DNA from: Epiperipatus broadwayi
Lineage: Eukaryota; Onychophora; Udeonychophora; Euonychophora; Peripatidae
Assembly: GCA_028023455.1 (NCBI GenBank)
Contig: JAQFVV010006632.1
Location: forward strand, 62,001-126,000
DNA length: 64,000 bases
Direction of reading: 5' to 3'
In this document: in pieces, positions 12,848 through 22,127 of the stretch
Numbering within the stretch: position 1 is the stretch's first letter
Layout: the number at the start of each line of letters is the position of its first letter
The notes under the pieces: model-generated
Told to the model about the DNA's origin: nothing
Database searches by the model: none
Seen by the model: the letters and a program-made list of their open reading frames with translations, nothing else
Translations under genes and position numbers: made by a program

Positions 12848-13765
12848 AAAGATGTGATGTGATGTGATGTGATATACTGTTGCTTTTCCTTAAACGGAGT
12901 CAAAAATCTCTCAACAATTACGCCCAGAGAAACATGTTAACCACTTTATTTTTCATTTTCCAGTCTAAGTTTTCCCATATTCTGCTCCATCCCATTTCCA
13001 CAATATAATCTTTGTCAACTCTATGGCCTTTATATCTAAACCCCCCTTATCTTTTCTCAAACCCAGCATAAAAACCAACAATCGAATTTCTGTATAATCA
13101 CTTTTTCATATTTATTCTTCCATAACTTCATTACATGTGCCCTTTATGTTTTCGAGCATTTACATTCAATTAACAGATGCCTAATACTTTCTATTCCTTC
13201 CTTACATAATTTGCAGATTAAATCACCCATCTTTTTCCACTTACATGTATATTCTCTTGTTGCTAAAGATCCGTTTGAGCCTTAAACAATAAACTACTTT
13301 CCTTACTATTATCATATATTAACTTACACCTAATATTCTGTCTATTTCTATATATATTTAAACTCTTTTTACTCTCCATACTATTTCTCCATCTCACTAA
13401 CTCCCTATTCTTTATTAATAAATCTATTCTTTTATCCCATTCCTTACCACTATAACACTCAACAATCCTCCTAACACAATCATCCCATTTTTTGTATGAA
13501 TATACTGATATAAATTCTTTATCCAAATCTTTTGCGTACTGTATTACCTTTCTCACCCATCTTGTTGTCTGCCCTTTACTCACAACCCAATTAAATACTA
13601 TTTTGGCTATTCTTTTATTATCCATAAACTGCAATCTACCAAACACTTTCATTTTACTTTTTGCATCTCTCATATGAAAACTTGAATTGCCTCTTTCATA
13701 CCTAAATCTTTTCTTCACCCTCAGCAGTGATTCTACTGGGTTGATGCCCACTCAGCTTCTGGATG
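12848..13765 (-). pseudogene. LINE reverse-transcriptase C-terminus with (ATCAC)n tail
   Basis: A 162-codon open frame on the minus strand (13751 to 13263) encodes a lysine/arginine- and tryptophan-rich segment with motifs such as GINPVESLLRVKKRFRYERG, VFNWVVSKGQTTRWVRK and NRELVRWRNSME. Just downstream in the same reading sense (about 13260-13170) comes a CxxC...H...C zinc-ribbon-like motif (CKLCKEGIESIRHLLIEC). This arrangement is typical of the region after the RT domain in some invertebrate LINEs. After stops and frame breaks the element ends at 12848-12872 in a pentanucleotide tail, (GTGAT)n on the plus strand. The copy is 5'-truncated and dead, but the 162-codon frame is uninterrupted, so it may be fairly young. 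Confidence 0.7.
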
Positions 13766-13919
13766 CATGCTTACACCAATATAGAAATCACAATATAAAT
13801 AGTTACCAGGTTTAATATGCACAGCCCTCAGAGAAAACTTCTATTCTTCCATTATTCGTTAGTTCATTAATTGTCTGCTAAATCTTCTTTAACAGATTAA
13901 TACTTCCTGTATTTTTATA

Positions 13920-14290
13920 TTTGGCAGGATGGCTCAGTTGGTTAGAGCATTACCTTAAAGGGTTCAGGTTCAAATCCCATGCTAGTAGTGTCACTGATCA
14001 AGCATCAACACCTGAAAAAGAGGGAAGAAAAATACCTCTCCAAACATTGTGCATATGCTAACCTGTTTGCTGTGATATTACTAACAGTTGTTGTGTATAC
14101 TAACCTTTTTTCTGTGGTATTCCTAATAGTTTGTGCATATACGAACCTGTTTGCTGTGATATTACTAACAGTTGAATGTATTTGGAATATTTAAACACTT
14201 TTCTAAAGACATTCTACACACATATTAGATGATGGAAATACTCCAATATAAAAATACAGCTAGAACACCATCATCACAAACCTTCAGGAA
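13920..14290 (+). mobile_element. tRNA-headed SINE, family 3, with hammerhead-like segment
   Basis: The A box GGCTCAGTTGGTTAGAGCA (13931-13949) and B box GGTTCAAATCC (13967-13977) form a clear tRNA-derived pol III promoter. About 35 bp after the B box the sequence enters a segment shared with the foldback at 42888-43459 and the hairpin at 34366-34513 (CAACACCTGAA ... CAAACATTGTG). Further downstream, a CTAAC(A)GTTG-type motif and TTTGCTGTGATATTACTAAC recur. The 3' part (ATGATGGAAATACTCCAATA) also matches the 43.4-kb element. This is the only copy here with an intact tRNA head, so it probably shows the ancestral organisation. Confidence 0.7.
13999..14062 (+). ncRNA. Hammerhead-like ribozyme relic, family 3
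   Basis: The core position CTGAAGA reads CTGAAAA (14012-14018) and the GAAA position reads CAAA (14041-14044), so the bases corresponding to G8 and G12 are changed. Helix II is well paired (AGAGG with CCTCT). A two-part helix I can form: AGCAT (before) with ATGCT (after), and CAC with GTG. Expected to be inactive. Confidence 0.45.
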
Positions 14291-15261
14291 AACATTAACA
14301 CTTCCTGTTTCAATGTACTTGTCTTCTTTAACACAATAACACTTTCTATTTTGACACACATGCACACACAGCAATAGAAAACACAATTACTGGTTCCAAT
14401 GTTTTAAGAGGATGCTGTATTCAAGTCATGTGATTACTTATTCATCATAATCAGTATTATGTAATTTTAATAATTTTAAATAAGACTAATACATCTCATC
14501 AATGGCAGTGACCATTCCAACAATAAAACAAACTAAAAAATAATAATTACAACTCATCATTATAATTCATTAACAGTGGTTTTGGGATTTTAACCAACCA
14601 AAAGAACAAGCTGGATTTAAAAGTGGTTTTAGCACAATAGATCACATCCAAGTATTGAGAGGAGTTATAGAAAAGATCAATGAATATGAGTTGCCCTTAT
14701 GCTTTGGTTTGTAGATTATAAAAATGCATTGATTCTCTAAGTATTTCTGCAGAGATTAGAGTATTGGATCATCAATATATATATTCAGGATGTTGTCATA
14801 TTCTGAAGAATATTTATCAAAGTGCAATACTTATAATTAAATTACATAAGGGATAATAGGAAGATTAAAATTGGGATGGGTGTGCAACAGGGTGACATAC
14901 TATTTCCAAAACTGTTTACAATAGTTTTACAAAAGATATTTTGTGGATGATAACAGTAATCTAAGGGAAAAAATAAATGGAGGTATATTAATTATCTAGA
15001 TTGTGCAGACACTGTGGCTAGTTTTGTAAATAATGTTTCAGAACATCAAGAAATGTTGCAAGAATTATCAGATGAAAGTAAAAATGTAGAATTAATAGTT
15101 AATGAATGTTATCAAGACTAAAAAATAATGTTCAATGAAATTTTCCAAAAGTAGATAATACAGTTAGGCAAAACTCTTTACATACAGTAGTGCCACTCAA
15201 AGCAAGACAGAGTAATCAATGGATGCCAGAAGGCTAGTGCATAAAATCCCTATCTAATGCC

Positions 15262-15335
15262 TACTCATGCAATATCCCCAAACTAGTTTCTGACTTATGG
15301 CTTTCATCAATGAGGAGCCTTGGATCTGAGAGCAC
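15262..15335 (-). ncRNA. Hammerhead ribozyme relic, family 1, copy B left arm
   Basis: On the minus strand the core reads TTGATGA instead of CTGATGA (C3 changed), GAAA is intact and the cleavage triplet is GTT followed by TGGGG. CCTCA upstream pairs with TGGGG as inner helix I. Helix II is partly lost. The C3 change should abolish cleavage. Confidence 0.5.
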
Positions 15336-15399
15336 TGCACCTACTCATCCAATATCCCCAAACTAGTTTGCCTTTGTCAGTGAGGAGCCTTGATTCTGA

Positions 15400-15462
15400 G
15401 AGCAATGCACACACTGACAAAGGCCATAAGCCAGAAACTAGTTTGGTGATATTGGATGAGTA
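15400..15462 (+). ncRNA. Hammerhead ribozyme relic, family 1, copy B right arm
   Basis: The core reads CTGACAA (15414-15420, G8 changed to A). Helix II has GGC/GCC pairing (AGGCCATAAGCCA) and GAAA is at 15434-15437, followed by CTAGTT and TGGTG. Loss of G8 predicts inactivity. Confidence 0.5.
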
Positions 15463-16379
15463 GGCACTAGATAGGAATTTTATGCGCAAGCCTTCTGGCA
15501 TCCATTGATTCACTCTGTCTTGCTTTAAGTGGCACTACTGTATGGAGAGAGTTTTGCCTATTTTAACAACAGTTATGAGCAAGCATGGGAAATAGTGACG
15601 ATGTGACAGATAATAAAGACTGATAATGATGAATTAAAAGAAATAAATAACTATAAATAATTTGGTCAGACTACTAATACAGATGGAAACATAATGGATA
15701 AATTTAATCATAGGATTAGACTTGGGTAGAGTGCTTTTTATAGAACGAGCTTAATACAAAAAGGAAATATGCCTATATGTTTGAAAAGGAAGGTTTTTAA
15801 TAATTGTGTTCCACCAAGTCTTATATATGGATCTGAGACTTGGACACAACTAAAGAGCAATACAGAGATTTCAGACCACTGAATGAAATATAGAGTGATG
15901 CATATTAAAAGTAAGAAGAAGAATTGAATATTAAATACAATATATTAAAAGTAGTAATAAGGGATCAGAAACAAAATACATGGATGAGATAGTGTACAGA
16001 TATAACTGGCATCACTGAAAGAATTAAGAGACTAAAGTTTAGCTGGACTGGACATATTGCTAGAGAAGATGATAGTTGATGGTCACTTGAAAATTTTAAC
16101 TTGATCCCAAAAAATTGTAAAAGACTGAGACCCACATATGTGACAGATGGATGAAATAAAAAACTTTGCTAGTGTGATATAGAGAAAAGGATCGAGAGAT
16201 CAAAGAGAGTGATTAAACTTGGAAAAAGTCATCCTGCCATGTATCAATAATAAAGGTGAATAACAAAAGAAATAATAAAGAGAAGCATAACAGAATTGAA
16301 TTTCATGATGATTATACAAAACTATCTATGAATTAAAACACAGGATACACTTATTATATAATATTCTGTCATGCTTTCT

Positions 16380-16845
16380 TTTGACTCTTACAACAATTTT
16401 TTCTTTCCAAAAGTCCTCATTTTTTGTTCTAATCATACCTCTTTATCAAATTCAATTCTAATTCATATTTTCTCAATAAAAGCATTCAAAAATACATTTC
16501 ATTAAAGTGTCTTTGGAATAAATTTTACAATATAAATACTTCCAGCACTTCACTAAAACTATGCTCACATTTACTCTAAGTGCTTTTGTAGGAATCTTGT
16601 TGTCATTCATTCATTTCACATGTTCAATCAAATAAGATGTGATTAGACTTTTAATGTCCAAAATATATTGATTGGTTTCATGATCTTGCCATCTATTTTA
16701 AAATTTTAAGGACCTTTAAATGAAATGTTCTAATTTCTTTATGATATTCTGATAAAGGGTCCATATTTCATTACCATACAATTAATTAGGTAAAATAACA
16801 ACTGTCTATATTTCTACCATGAGTGTGAACAGCTCTTAATAAACT
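16380..16845 (-). other. Non-coding stretch, possibly an older minus-strand LINE relic
   Basis: Multiple stops in all frames. Minus-strand translation gives short phrases that could derive from a LINE tail, but nothing is diagnostic. Confidence 0.2.
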
Positions 16846-16849
16846 TCTC

Positions 16850-17050
16850 TAAGTATCTCTATTCCCAGACCAGTTTTTAGTTGCTGGCTGTTATCAATGA
16901 GTCACTAAGATATTCAGACATTAGATTTAAAAATACCAGATCAAACCCAGCATTTATCTAATAGTTAATTATTAAATAGAAAATCTGAAATTTTCATACA
17001 TCTATATATGTCTTCAAATCCAGCTATCTAACTTAAATAGCTATATGGGA
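16850..17050 (-). repeat. Family 4 relic with decayed hammerhead motif
   Basis: On the minus strand the part from about 16927 to 16865 reads, in order: ACTCA, TTGATAA (CTGATGA position), a CAGCCAGCAACTA helix II region, AAAA (GAAA position), CTGGTC, then TGGGAATA. The order and spacing equal those of family 1, including the TGGG after a GTC triplet, but both catalytic blocks are mutated. The rest matches 3690-3842 and 33495-33655. Confidence 0.5.
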
Positions 17051-17137
17051 CTGAACTAAGTTCAGATACACCATATAACATCGCCAAGGCCTCAAGAGCA
17101 AAACTATAATTGCAACGAATTCAAGTCATATATATAT

Positions 17138-17167
17138 AACTAATTATATATATATATATAATTAGTT
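17138..17167. repeat. Perfect 30-bp AT palindrome
   Basis: AACTAATTATATATA is followed directly by its reverse complement. AT-only and likely slippage-derived. Confidence 0.7.
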
Positions 17168-17603
17168 AATATATATAACTAATTTAATTGCATTAATTAT
17201 ATAACTGTGATTTAAAATCTTTTATCTTCTAAAAGCAGCAACACATTGAATTATGGGTAGCATTTCAACAACTAACACTATCTTTCTAATTAAAAACCTA
17301 TCAAGATATTTAAAAGGTCTTATATTCTCAGGTTGGGAATAATATAAGTTAAAAGTCGTGGCCTTTTTTTTTTCTGTCACAGCTGATAAGCTTTATGAAC
17401 ATTAATTATTAAATCAAAATCTTTACATATTGCATTTAAAACATTAAGTATACATATATAATATTAAATATATGTGTAATATCTATGCTAAATTTAATGT
17501 AATTATAAAGACTTGAGTTGAAACCTCCAAACTCCCTACATCTATCCAATTTATCTTATACAGCTGATACACATAACCACATACATGTGAAAAAGATAAA
17601 TGA

Positions 17604-17658
17604 TCTCCAATCTATGTATTTCGTGCTAATCCAGCACTCATCAGTTGGTCCAGATCAC
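17604..17658 (-). ncRNA. Hammerhead ribozyme motif, family 2, left arm
   Basis: Seen on the minus strand: GATC...CCAA, core CTGATGA (17640-17646), helix II GTGCT/AGCAC closing a GGATT loop (17625-17639), GAAA (17621-17624), a short helix III region, then TTGG...GATC. CCAA/TTGG and GATC/GATC form a two-part helix I around an internal loop, as in natural type I hammerheads. G8 and G12 are intact. The weak point is the cleavage site: the helix III 3' strand reads TAGA, so the T16.1 position is G and cleavage is doubtful. Confidence 0.7.
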
Positions 17659-17714
17659 CATCTCCCACACATATAAAAGCTGAGCACTGATTATATATAT
17701 GTAAGGAAAATGGG

Positions 17715-17769
17715 GATCAGGACCAACTGATGAGCACTGTTTAAGCACGAAATACATTTATTGGAGATC
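17715..17769 (+). ncRNA. Hammerhead ribozyme motif, family 2, right arm
   Basis: GATC...CCAA is followed by CTGATGA (17727-17733), a degenerate helix II (GCACT...AGCAC), GAAA (17749-17752), TACATTTA, then TTGG...GATC. A T at 16.1 and A at 17 give an acceptable TH cleavage site before TTGG. The core bases are intact. Helix II has lost two central pairs relative to the left arm, so activity is uncertain. Confidence 0.65.
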
Positions 17770-17869
17770 ATTTATGTTTTTCACATATATGTGGTCATGT
17801 GTATCCATTGTATAAAATAAATTGGATAGATATAGGGAGCTTATAAGTTCGAGTTCAAATCCCTACAAA

Positions 17870-18097
17870 TATATATATATGTGTGTGTGTATGTGTAATA
17901 AAATATAAATAACATCTGGTAATAAATTCGTAAAATAATATTAGTCAATAAATAATTAAAACATATAAAAGCTTCATTTTCACTTATAATCATAATCACT
18001 ATCAATTTAATATATCAAAACTTAAAAATCATTGACATACATTTTTTTCCAGCTGGTTAAATATTAATAAACATTCTTCTATTTTACTTTTAACCTA

Positions 18098-18129
<32 letters not shown>

Positions 18130-18130
18130 A
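17870..18130. repeat. TA/TG microsatellites
   Basis: (TA)n-(TG)n blocks occur at about 17870-17895 and 18099-18130, separated by AT-rich non-coding DNA. Confidence 0.8.
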
Positions 18131-18637
18131 TGTTCTGTCTTAATTTATTTTAGCTAAGCGCTTTTAAGAGACTTCTTGCTCTCATACTCATAGCTCCTAT
18201 TTCATTCTTCTTTCACAATATCGAAAATAAAACTCATATTTGCGTTTTGATACGTGGTCAAAAAAGTTGCGACATCTGTCTTTTAGCTTATGTGCTTACC
18301 CGATGCTCCACGATTAATATGAACGCACACAGTGTAGCAACACAAGAAGCTGGCTAAATTTAATTTCACAAATAATATTACTTCTTTGATCTTAAAAAGT
18401 TTAAAGTGGATGGAATATTTATTATTCATTAACTGGACAATTTCTAGTCTTATGAATGACTAAAATTAATATATATTATGCATTAATTACTCTTCTTATA
18501 TACACTTCATAGAACTTCTATTGCGAAATTTAAATAAAAATAAAAACCATTTTTTTGAACTTATGACTATACTGAAGATGTTTAACAATATTATAATTAA
18601 AATCAATTTTATATTCTATATTTAGCAAAGCCTGGGT

Positions 18638-18809
18638 ATGTCTCTTTATCTATCTATCCACCTATTAATAACCTATCTTCCCAACTACTCTTCTAACTAT
18701 CCACCTATTCACACAACCACCTATTCACACAACTATCCTTTCACCTACTCATCTATCTGTCTGTCTGCTTGTTCACCCAGCCATCCATTCACACACTCAT
18801 CTATCCATT

Positions 18810-18857
<48 letters not shown>

Positions 18858-19745
18858 TTATTTATTTACTAATTTACCTATCTACCTACCTATCTATCTA
18901 TCTATCTATCTATCTAGCTAGCTAGCTAGCCACCTGCTGATTTACCATTCTAACTACATTATTTTTTTATCCATCTATCGATCCATTCATTTATTATCTA
19001 TCTGTCTATCTATTTACTTATTTATCTATCTATACATCTATCTATCTATGTATCTATTTATCTACCTAACTATCTATTTATCTATCTATCTATTGGTCTA
19101 CTATTTTACTTGCTTACCTATTTACCCACCTAACTATCCATTTATTCATCAAGCTATTTATTTATCTATTTATCTATCAATCCTACATATTTATCAATTG
19201 AACCATCTATCTATCTACCTACTTACCTACCTATCTGCTTATCTATCTATCTACTGTTTTACCATTTTATCTACATTATCTATTTATTCATCTATTCATC
19301 CATTCATTTACCTACATATCTATCTACCAATCTAACCTATCTACCTATTTATCTCTTTACATATCTATCTATCTATTTATCTATTTAACTATTTACTTAT
19401 CCATCTACTGATTTACTATGCTACCTACCTACCTATTTATTCATCTATCTATCCACTCATCCTTCCATCTGTCTATCTATTTATTTACTTATTCATTTAT
19501 CTATCACTCTATGATACTATCTATTTACATATCTATCTATTTATCTGACAATCTATCTATCTACCTATTTATTTTTCTGTCCATCCATCCATCTATCTAT
19601 CTATCTATCTGCCTATCTATGTATCCAATTATCCATTCATTTGTTTACCTATCTAACTAATCTATTGAATCTATTTAATTTATCTGTCTATCTATCTATT
19701 ATATTTAGCAATTAATCAATCTATCTAACTAACTAATCAATCATC
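18638..19745. repeat. TCTA tetranucleotide satellite, about 1.1 kb
   Basis: CTAT/TCTA units dominate the whole stretch, with pure runs at about 18809-18855 and 18888-18917 and many interrupted units elsewhere (CTAC, TTAT, CCAT variants). The long Leu/Tyr/Ser-type open frames that cross it are artefacts of the four-base repeat. The gradual degeneration suggests an old microsatellite that expanded repeatedly. Confidence 0.95.
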
Positions 19746-20875
19746 ATATATCTAATAATACTGAATAATGTTAATGTAATTTTAGCATTAACCATTTTTG
19801 TTTTAATAAAGTTGAAATATATAATTAAAGACTATACAAATATGAAATAATATTATGTAATGTTTTCGTCACTTGCATCATCTACATAAATTTATGATCA
19901 TTTGAAATAGCAACCTTTTATCAAGGGACCAAGGATCTCACTTATCTGTAATGTTTCTCTTAATTTGATGCTCTCAGAAGCTTAAAACCAATTGTTACCT
20001 TACCAAACATTGTGGTGGAATTTCTTTACATTCAAATTAATATTAAAATTGGAATGATAATTTGACTAAAGCTCTCTTTCTATTGTCTAAATGTTAACAG
20101 ATAAGATAGAACTATTTTTATAAATAATCTTGCTATCAAACATTTTGAATACATTTGAATAGTGGTTTTAACACAATGAATCACATTCACATATTGGGAG
20201 AAATTATAGAAAAAAACTAATCAATAGACATTGCCATTATGTTTTGGATTTTTAGACTATGAAATGGCACTGGAGTCTATAAGCACTACTAGATTGTTAA
20301 TGCTTTGTACTACCAAGACACATAATATTGCCATTGTCTGAATATTATTTGTCAAAATGCAATAACAATGATTATATTGATATGATCATATTAAGATTTA
20401 CACAGAGATAAGTGCATAATAGGATGATACCAAAGATCCATAAGTTGTAAAGGTATTTATTAATAATATGCTGATATATTGTGGTAAAACATTTCTATAT
20501 AATAATTTCTGTAGGCTTTTTATATCATAATTTCTGTAGGCTTTGCACTTTCAGAGTTTTGTTACTCCATAATCATAGCCTCTTTAGATTATTAACATCA
20601 TTATATGCAAATATATGCAAAACTATCTCCTATATTATCCATTTTTTGGAAATGGTAAAACAAGTGTCCTTTCTATTTATTGAGTTGATATCACTGGCAA
20701 GTATTATTTGTTTACTAAAATGGTGTGCTAAGGGCATAAAAGGTGAATGGAGATTATTCAAGTCATACAATTCCATGATTATATAGTTATTGTTGCAAAT
20801 AATACTTTTCAGCTTCAGGAAATATTGCAAGTTGTCAGATAAAAGTAAGAATAATTTCTATAAAGATTAAATGAT

Positions 20876-20982
20876 AGTCAAGCATTGTTAGCTGAGAAGT
20901 CAGCACAATCGCCTTGCAAGCAGTTGGTTGCAGATAGTTGTTGCAGGTTCGCATCCAGGCAGATGCTATGACATATATAAAA
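20876..20982 (+). mobile_element. tRNA-derived SINE (107-bp family), copy 3, nested in the LINE
   Basis: Flanked by a perfect 14-bp duplication AAAGATTAAATGAT (20862-20875 and 20983-20996). The head reads CAAGCATTGTTAGCTGAGAA, with CGCCTTGCAAGCAG at the anticodon-arm position, B-box-like GGTTCGCATCC, then GATGCTATGACATATATAA and an A tail. It has the same length and tail as the 9.06-kb copy. Confidence 0.85.
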
Positions 20983-21310
20983 AAAGATTAAATGATTGTT
21001 CACTACAATAGACTAAAGATTGATAATTATGAATTAGAGAAAATCAATAACGACAAATACCTACCTGAAAATATAATGAATAAAAAAGAATCATAGAATT
21101 AAACTTGGATCACATTGGACTCTTAATTATAAAATATCACAGAGACTTCAGAATACTCAATAAAATATAAAAAGATCTATGTTAGGAGTAATAAGAAAAG
21201 ACTGAAAATGAAATATATGGGACACAGAACTATATCAATGACATCACTGAAGGAATGAAAAGATTGATATGGATATGGGTTGGACATATTGCTAAACAAG
21301 ATGATAATAG

Positions 21311-21520
21311 ATGAACAGTTAACATTTCCAATTGGTTCTCAAAGGATTGTAAATAGAAAGAGACTACATGAGATATGGATGGATGAGGAAGTTTACTGAT
21401 ATGTTGTGAAGAATGAACAGTTAACATTTCCAATGGGTTCTCAAAGGATTGTAAATAGAAAGAGACTGCATGAAATATGGTTGGACAAAATGAGGAAGCT
21501 TACTGATATGTTGTGAAGAA
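21311..21520 (+). repeat. Tandem duplication of about 102 bp inside the LINE tail
   Basis: ATGAACAGTTAACATTTCCA occurs at 21311 and again at 21413, and both units continue in parallel to ACTGATATGTTGTGAAGAA. This is a local duplication after the LINE inserted. Confidence 0.85.
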
Positions 21521-21918
21521 CAGAAAGTAGAGATTGGAGAAATTGGATTAAACATCCTGCAGTTGATCAATAATATTTGAGAATGATGATGATAATAGAA
21601 AGTTAGTTGTTTGAGAGGTTAATTCTCAAATTGATCATCTCATTGGTTTTTCTAACTGACTTCTGTTGAAATCATTGGGGAACTTTAGCTTTTGAGACTG
21701 CTATTGACTATTTTACTACAGAGATAAACTAAAGAGAGAAATACTATTGACATTTATCAATAAACTTTGACAATAATTTTTAAAATTGTAATTAATAAAG
21801 CGTCTTTAAAATTAATCTCAAAATATATACAAATAGATCTTCCAATTCTATAATATAATATTGAAATACAAGTAAAATGTATATATTAATATCATCTATG
21901 TTCTTTACTATTTTTTAC

Positions 21919-22022
21919 AATGCTTTTTTTACAACCCACTATTGACAGTTTCGATTGCCCCATCAGTCTTCCTCAGAACTTCTACTTATATTTCCACTTA
22001 TAGTGGGTTATAAAAAAGCATT
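21919..22022 (-). ncRNA. Hammerhead-like ribozyme, family 5, enclosed in a 104-bp inverted repeat
   Basis: AATGCTTTTTTTACAACCCA... (21919-21942) is mirrored at 22000-22022 (ATAGTGGGTTATAAAAAAGC). On the minus strand the loop reads CTGAGGA (a valid CTGANGA), one extra A, GACTG...CAATC as a 4-of-5 helix II, GAAA, CTGTC, then AATAGTGGG. The CTGTC fits a short helix III with a GTC cleavage triplet. The outer arms (CCCACTAT with ATAGTGGG) act as the distal part of helix I. Only one copy is in the window. Confidence 0.5.
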
Positions 22023-22127
22023 ATAAAAATAATAAAACACATAGATGATATTAATATTATACGAATTTGGCAATGCAATAAGAAAGATAAAGTTATAATA
22101 CTTCATAAAGAAGATATAATGTATATA

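Larger units (their letters stand above)
15161..15608. mobile_element. Foldback element, family 1, copy B, nested in a LINE
   Basis: The left arm starts TTAGGCAAAACTCTTTACAT. The right arm ends with GAGAGTTTTGCCTATTTTAA and continues into the family's outer segment (ACAGTTATGAGCAAGCAT). Both arms share the blocks AATCAATGGATGCCAGAAGG, TAGTGCCTACTCAT and AATATCCCCAAACTAGTTT. The left side holds two tandem copies of the ribozyme-proximal block (15262-15335 and 15341-15390), so this copy has rearranged internally. LINE sequence resumes directly on both sides. Confidence 0.8.
14575..16250 (+). pseudogene. LINE relic (RTE-like reverse transcriptase), interrupted by a foldback element
   Basis: Plus-strand translations in shifting frames follow the order of a LINE RT. 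An EQAGFKSGFSTIDHIQ-like block (about 14605) and a DYKNA-like block A region (about 14715) come first. A broken YADD region at about 14990-15020 then reads CADTVAS. After the nested element comes the NTDGNIMDKFNHRIRLG, GNMPICLKRKVFNNC and YGSETWT series (15675-15845), and finally a LKFSWTGHIAREDD-like tail (about 16030). The same series occurs at 20.2 and 29.8 kb. Many stops and frameshifts show it is dead. The end (about 16230-16250) matches the family's AAACTTGG...CATCCTGC 3' end. The foldback at 15161-15608 entered after the LINE inserted. Confidence 0.75.
17528..17862. mobile_element. Foldback element, family 2
   Basis: A nearly complete palindrome of about 335 bp. The left arm begins AACTCCCTACATCTATCCAA and the right arm ends TTGGATAGATATAGGGAGCT. 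Successive blocks mirror each other: TGTGAAAAAGATAAATGATC with GATCATTTATGTTTTTCACA, and CAGTTGGTCC with GGACCAACTG. The two halves meet near 17690. Just after the right arm, GTTCGAGTTCAAATCCC (about 17846-17862) looks like a pol III B box, so the parent was probably a tRNA-derived SINE. Each arm holds one hammerhead motif, transcribed toward the element's own end. Confidence 0.85.
20155..21585 (+). pseudogene. LINE relic (same RTE-like family as 14.6 kb)
   Basis: The SGFNTMNHIHILGEIIEK-like block (about 20157-20215) is equivalent to the RT block at 14610. Farther on come the conserved DDNR...W-like tail and the CATCCTGCAGTTGATCAATA 3' end (about 21555) before a GATGATGAT tail. Stops and frameshifts are dense. 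A SINE is inserted at 20876-20982, and a segment of about 102 bp is tandemly duplicated at 21311-21520. The open frames inside this region are accidental. Confidence 0.65.

Noticed and set aside
15307-15513. 68-codon minus-strand frame and the similar one at 39300-39512
   Set aside because: They are readings through the foldback arms; the similarity between them is repeat homology, not protein conservation.
18638-19660. Three long plus-strand frames of 80-95 codons rich in Leu, Tyr, Ser and Ile
   Set aside because: They are translations of the TCTA repeat; the four-base period keeps frames open without coding.
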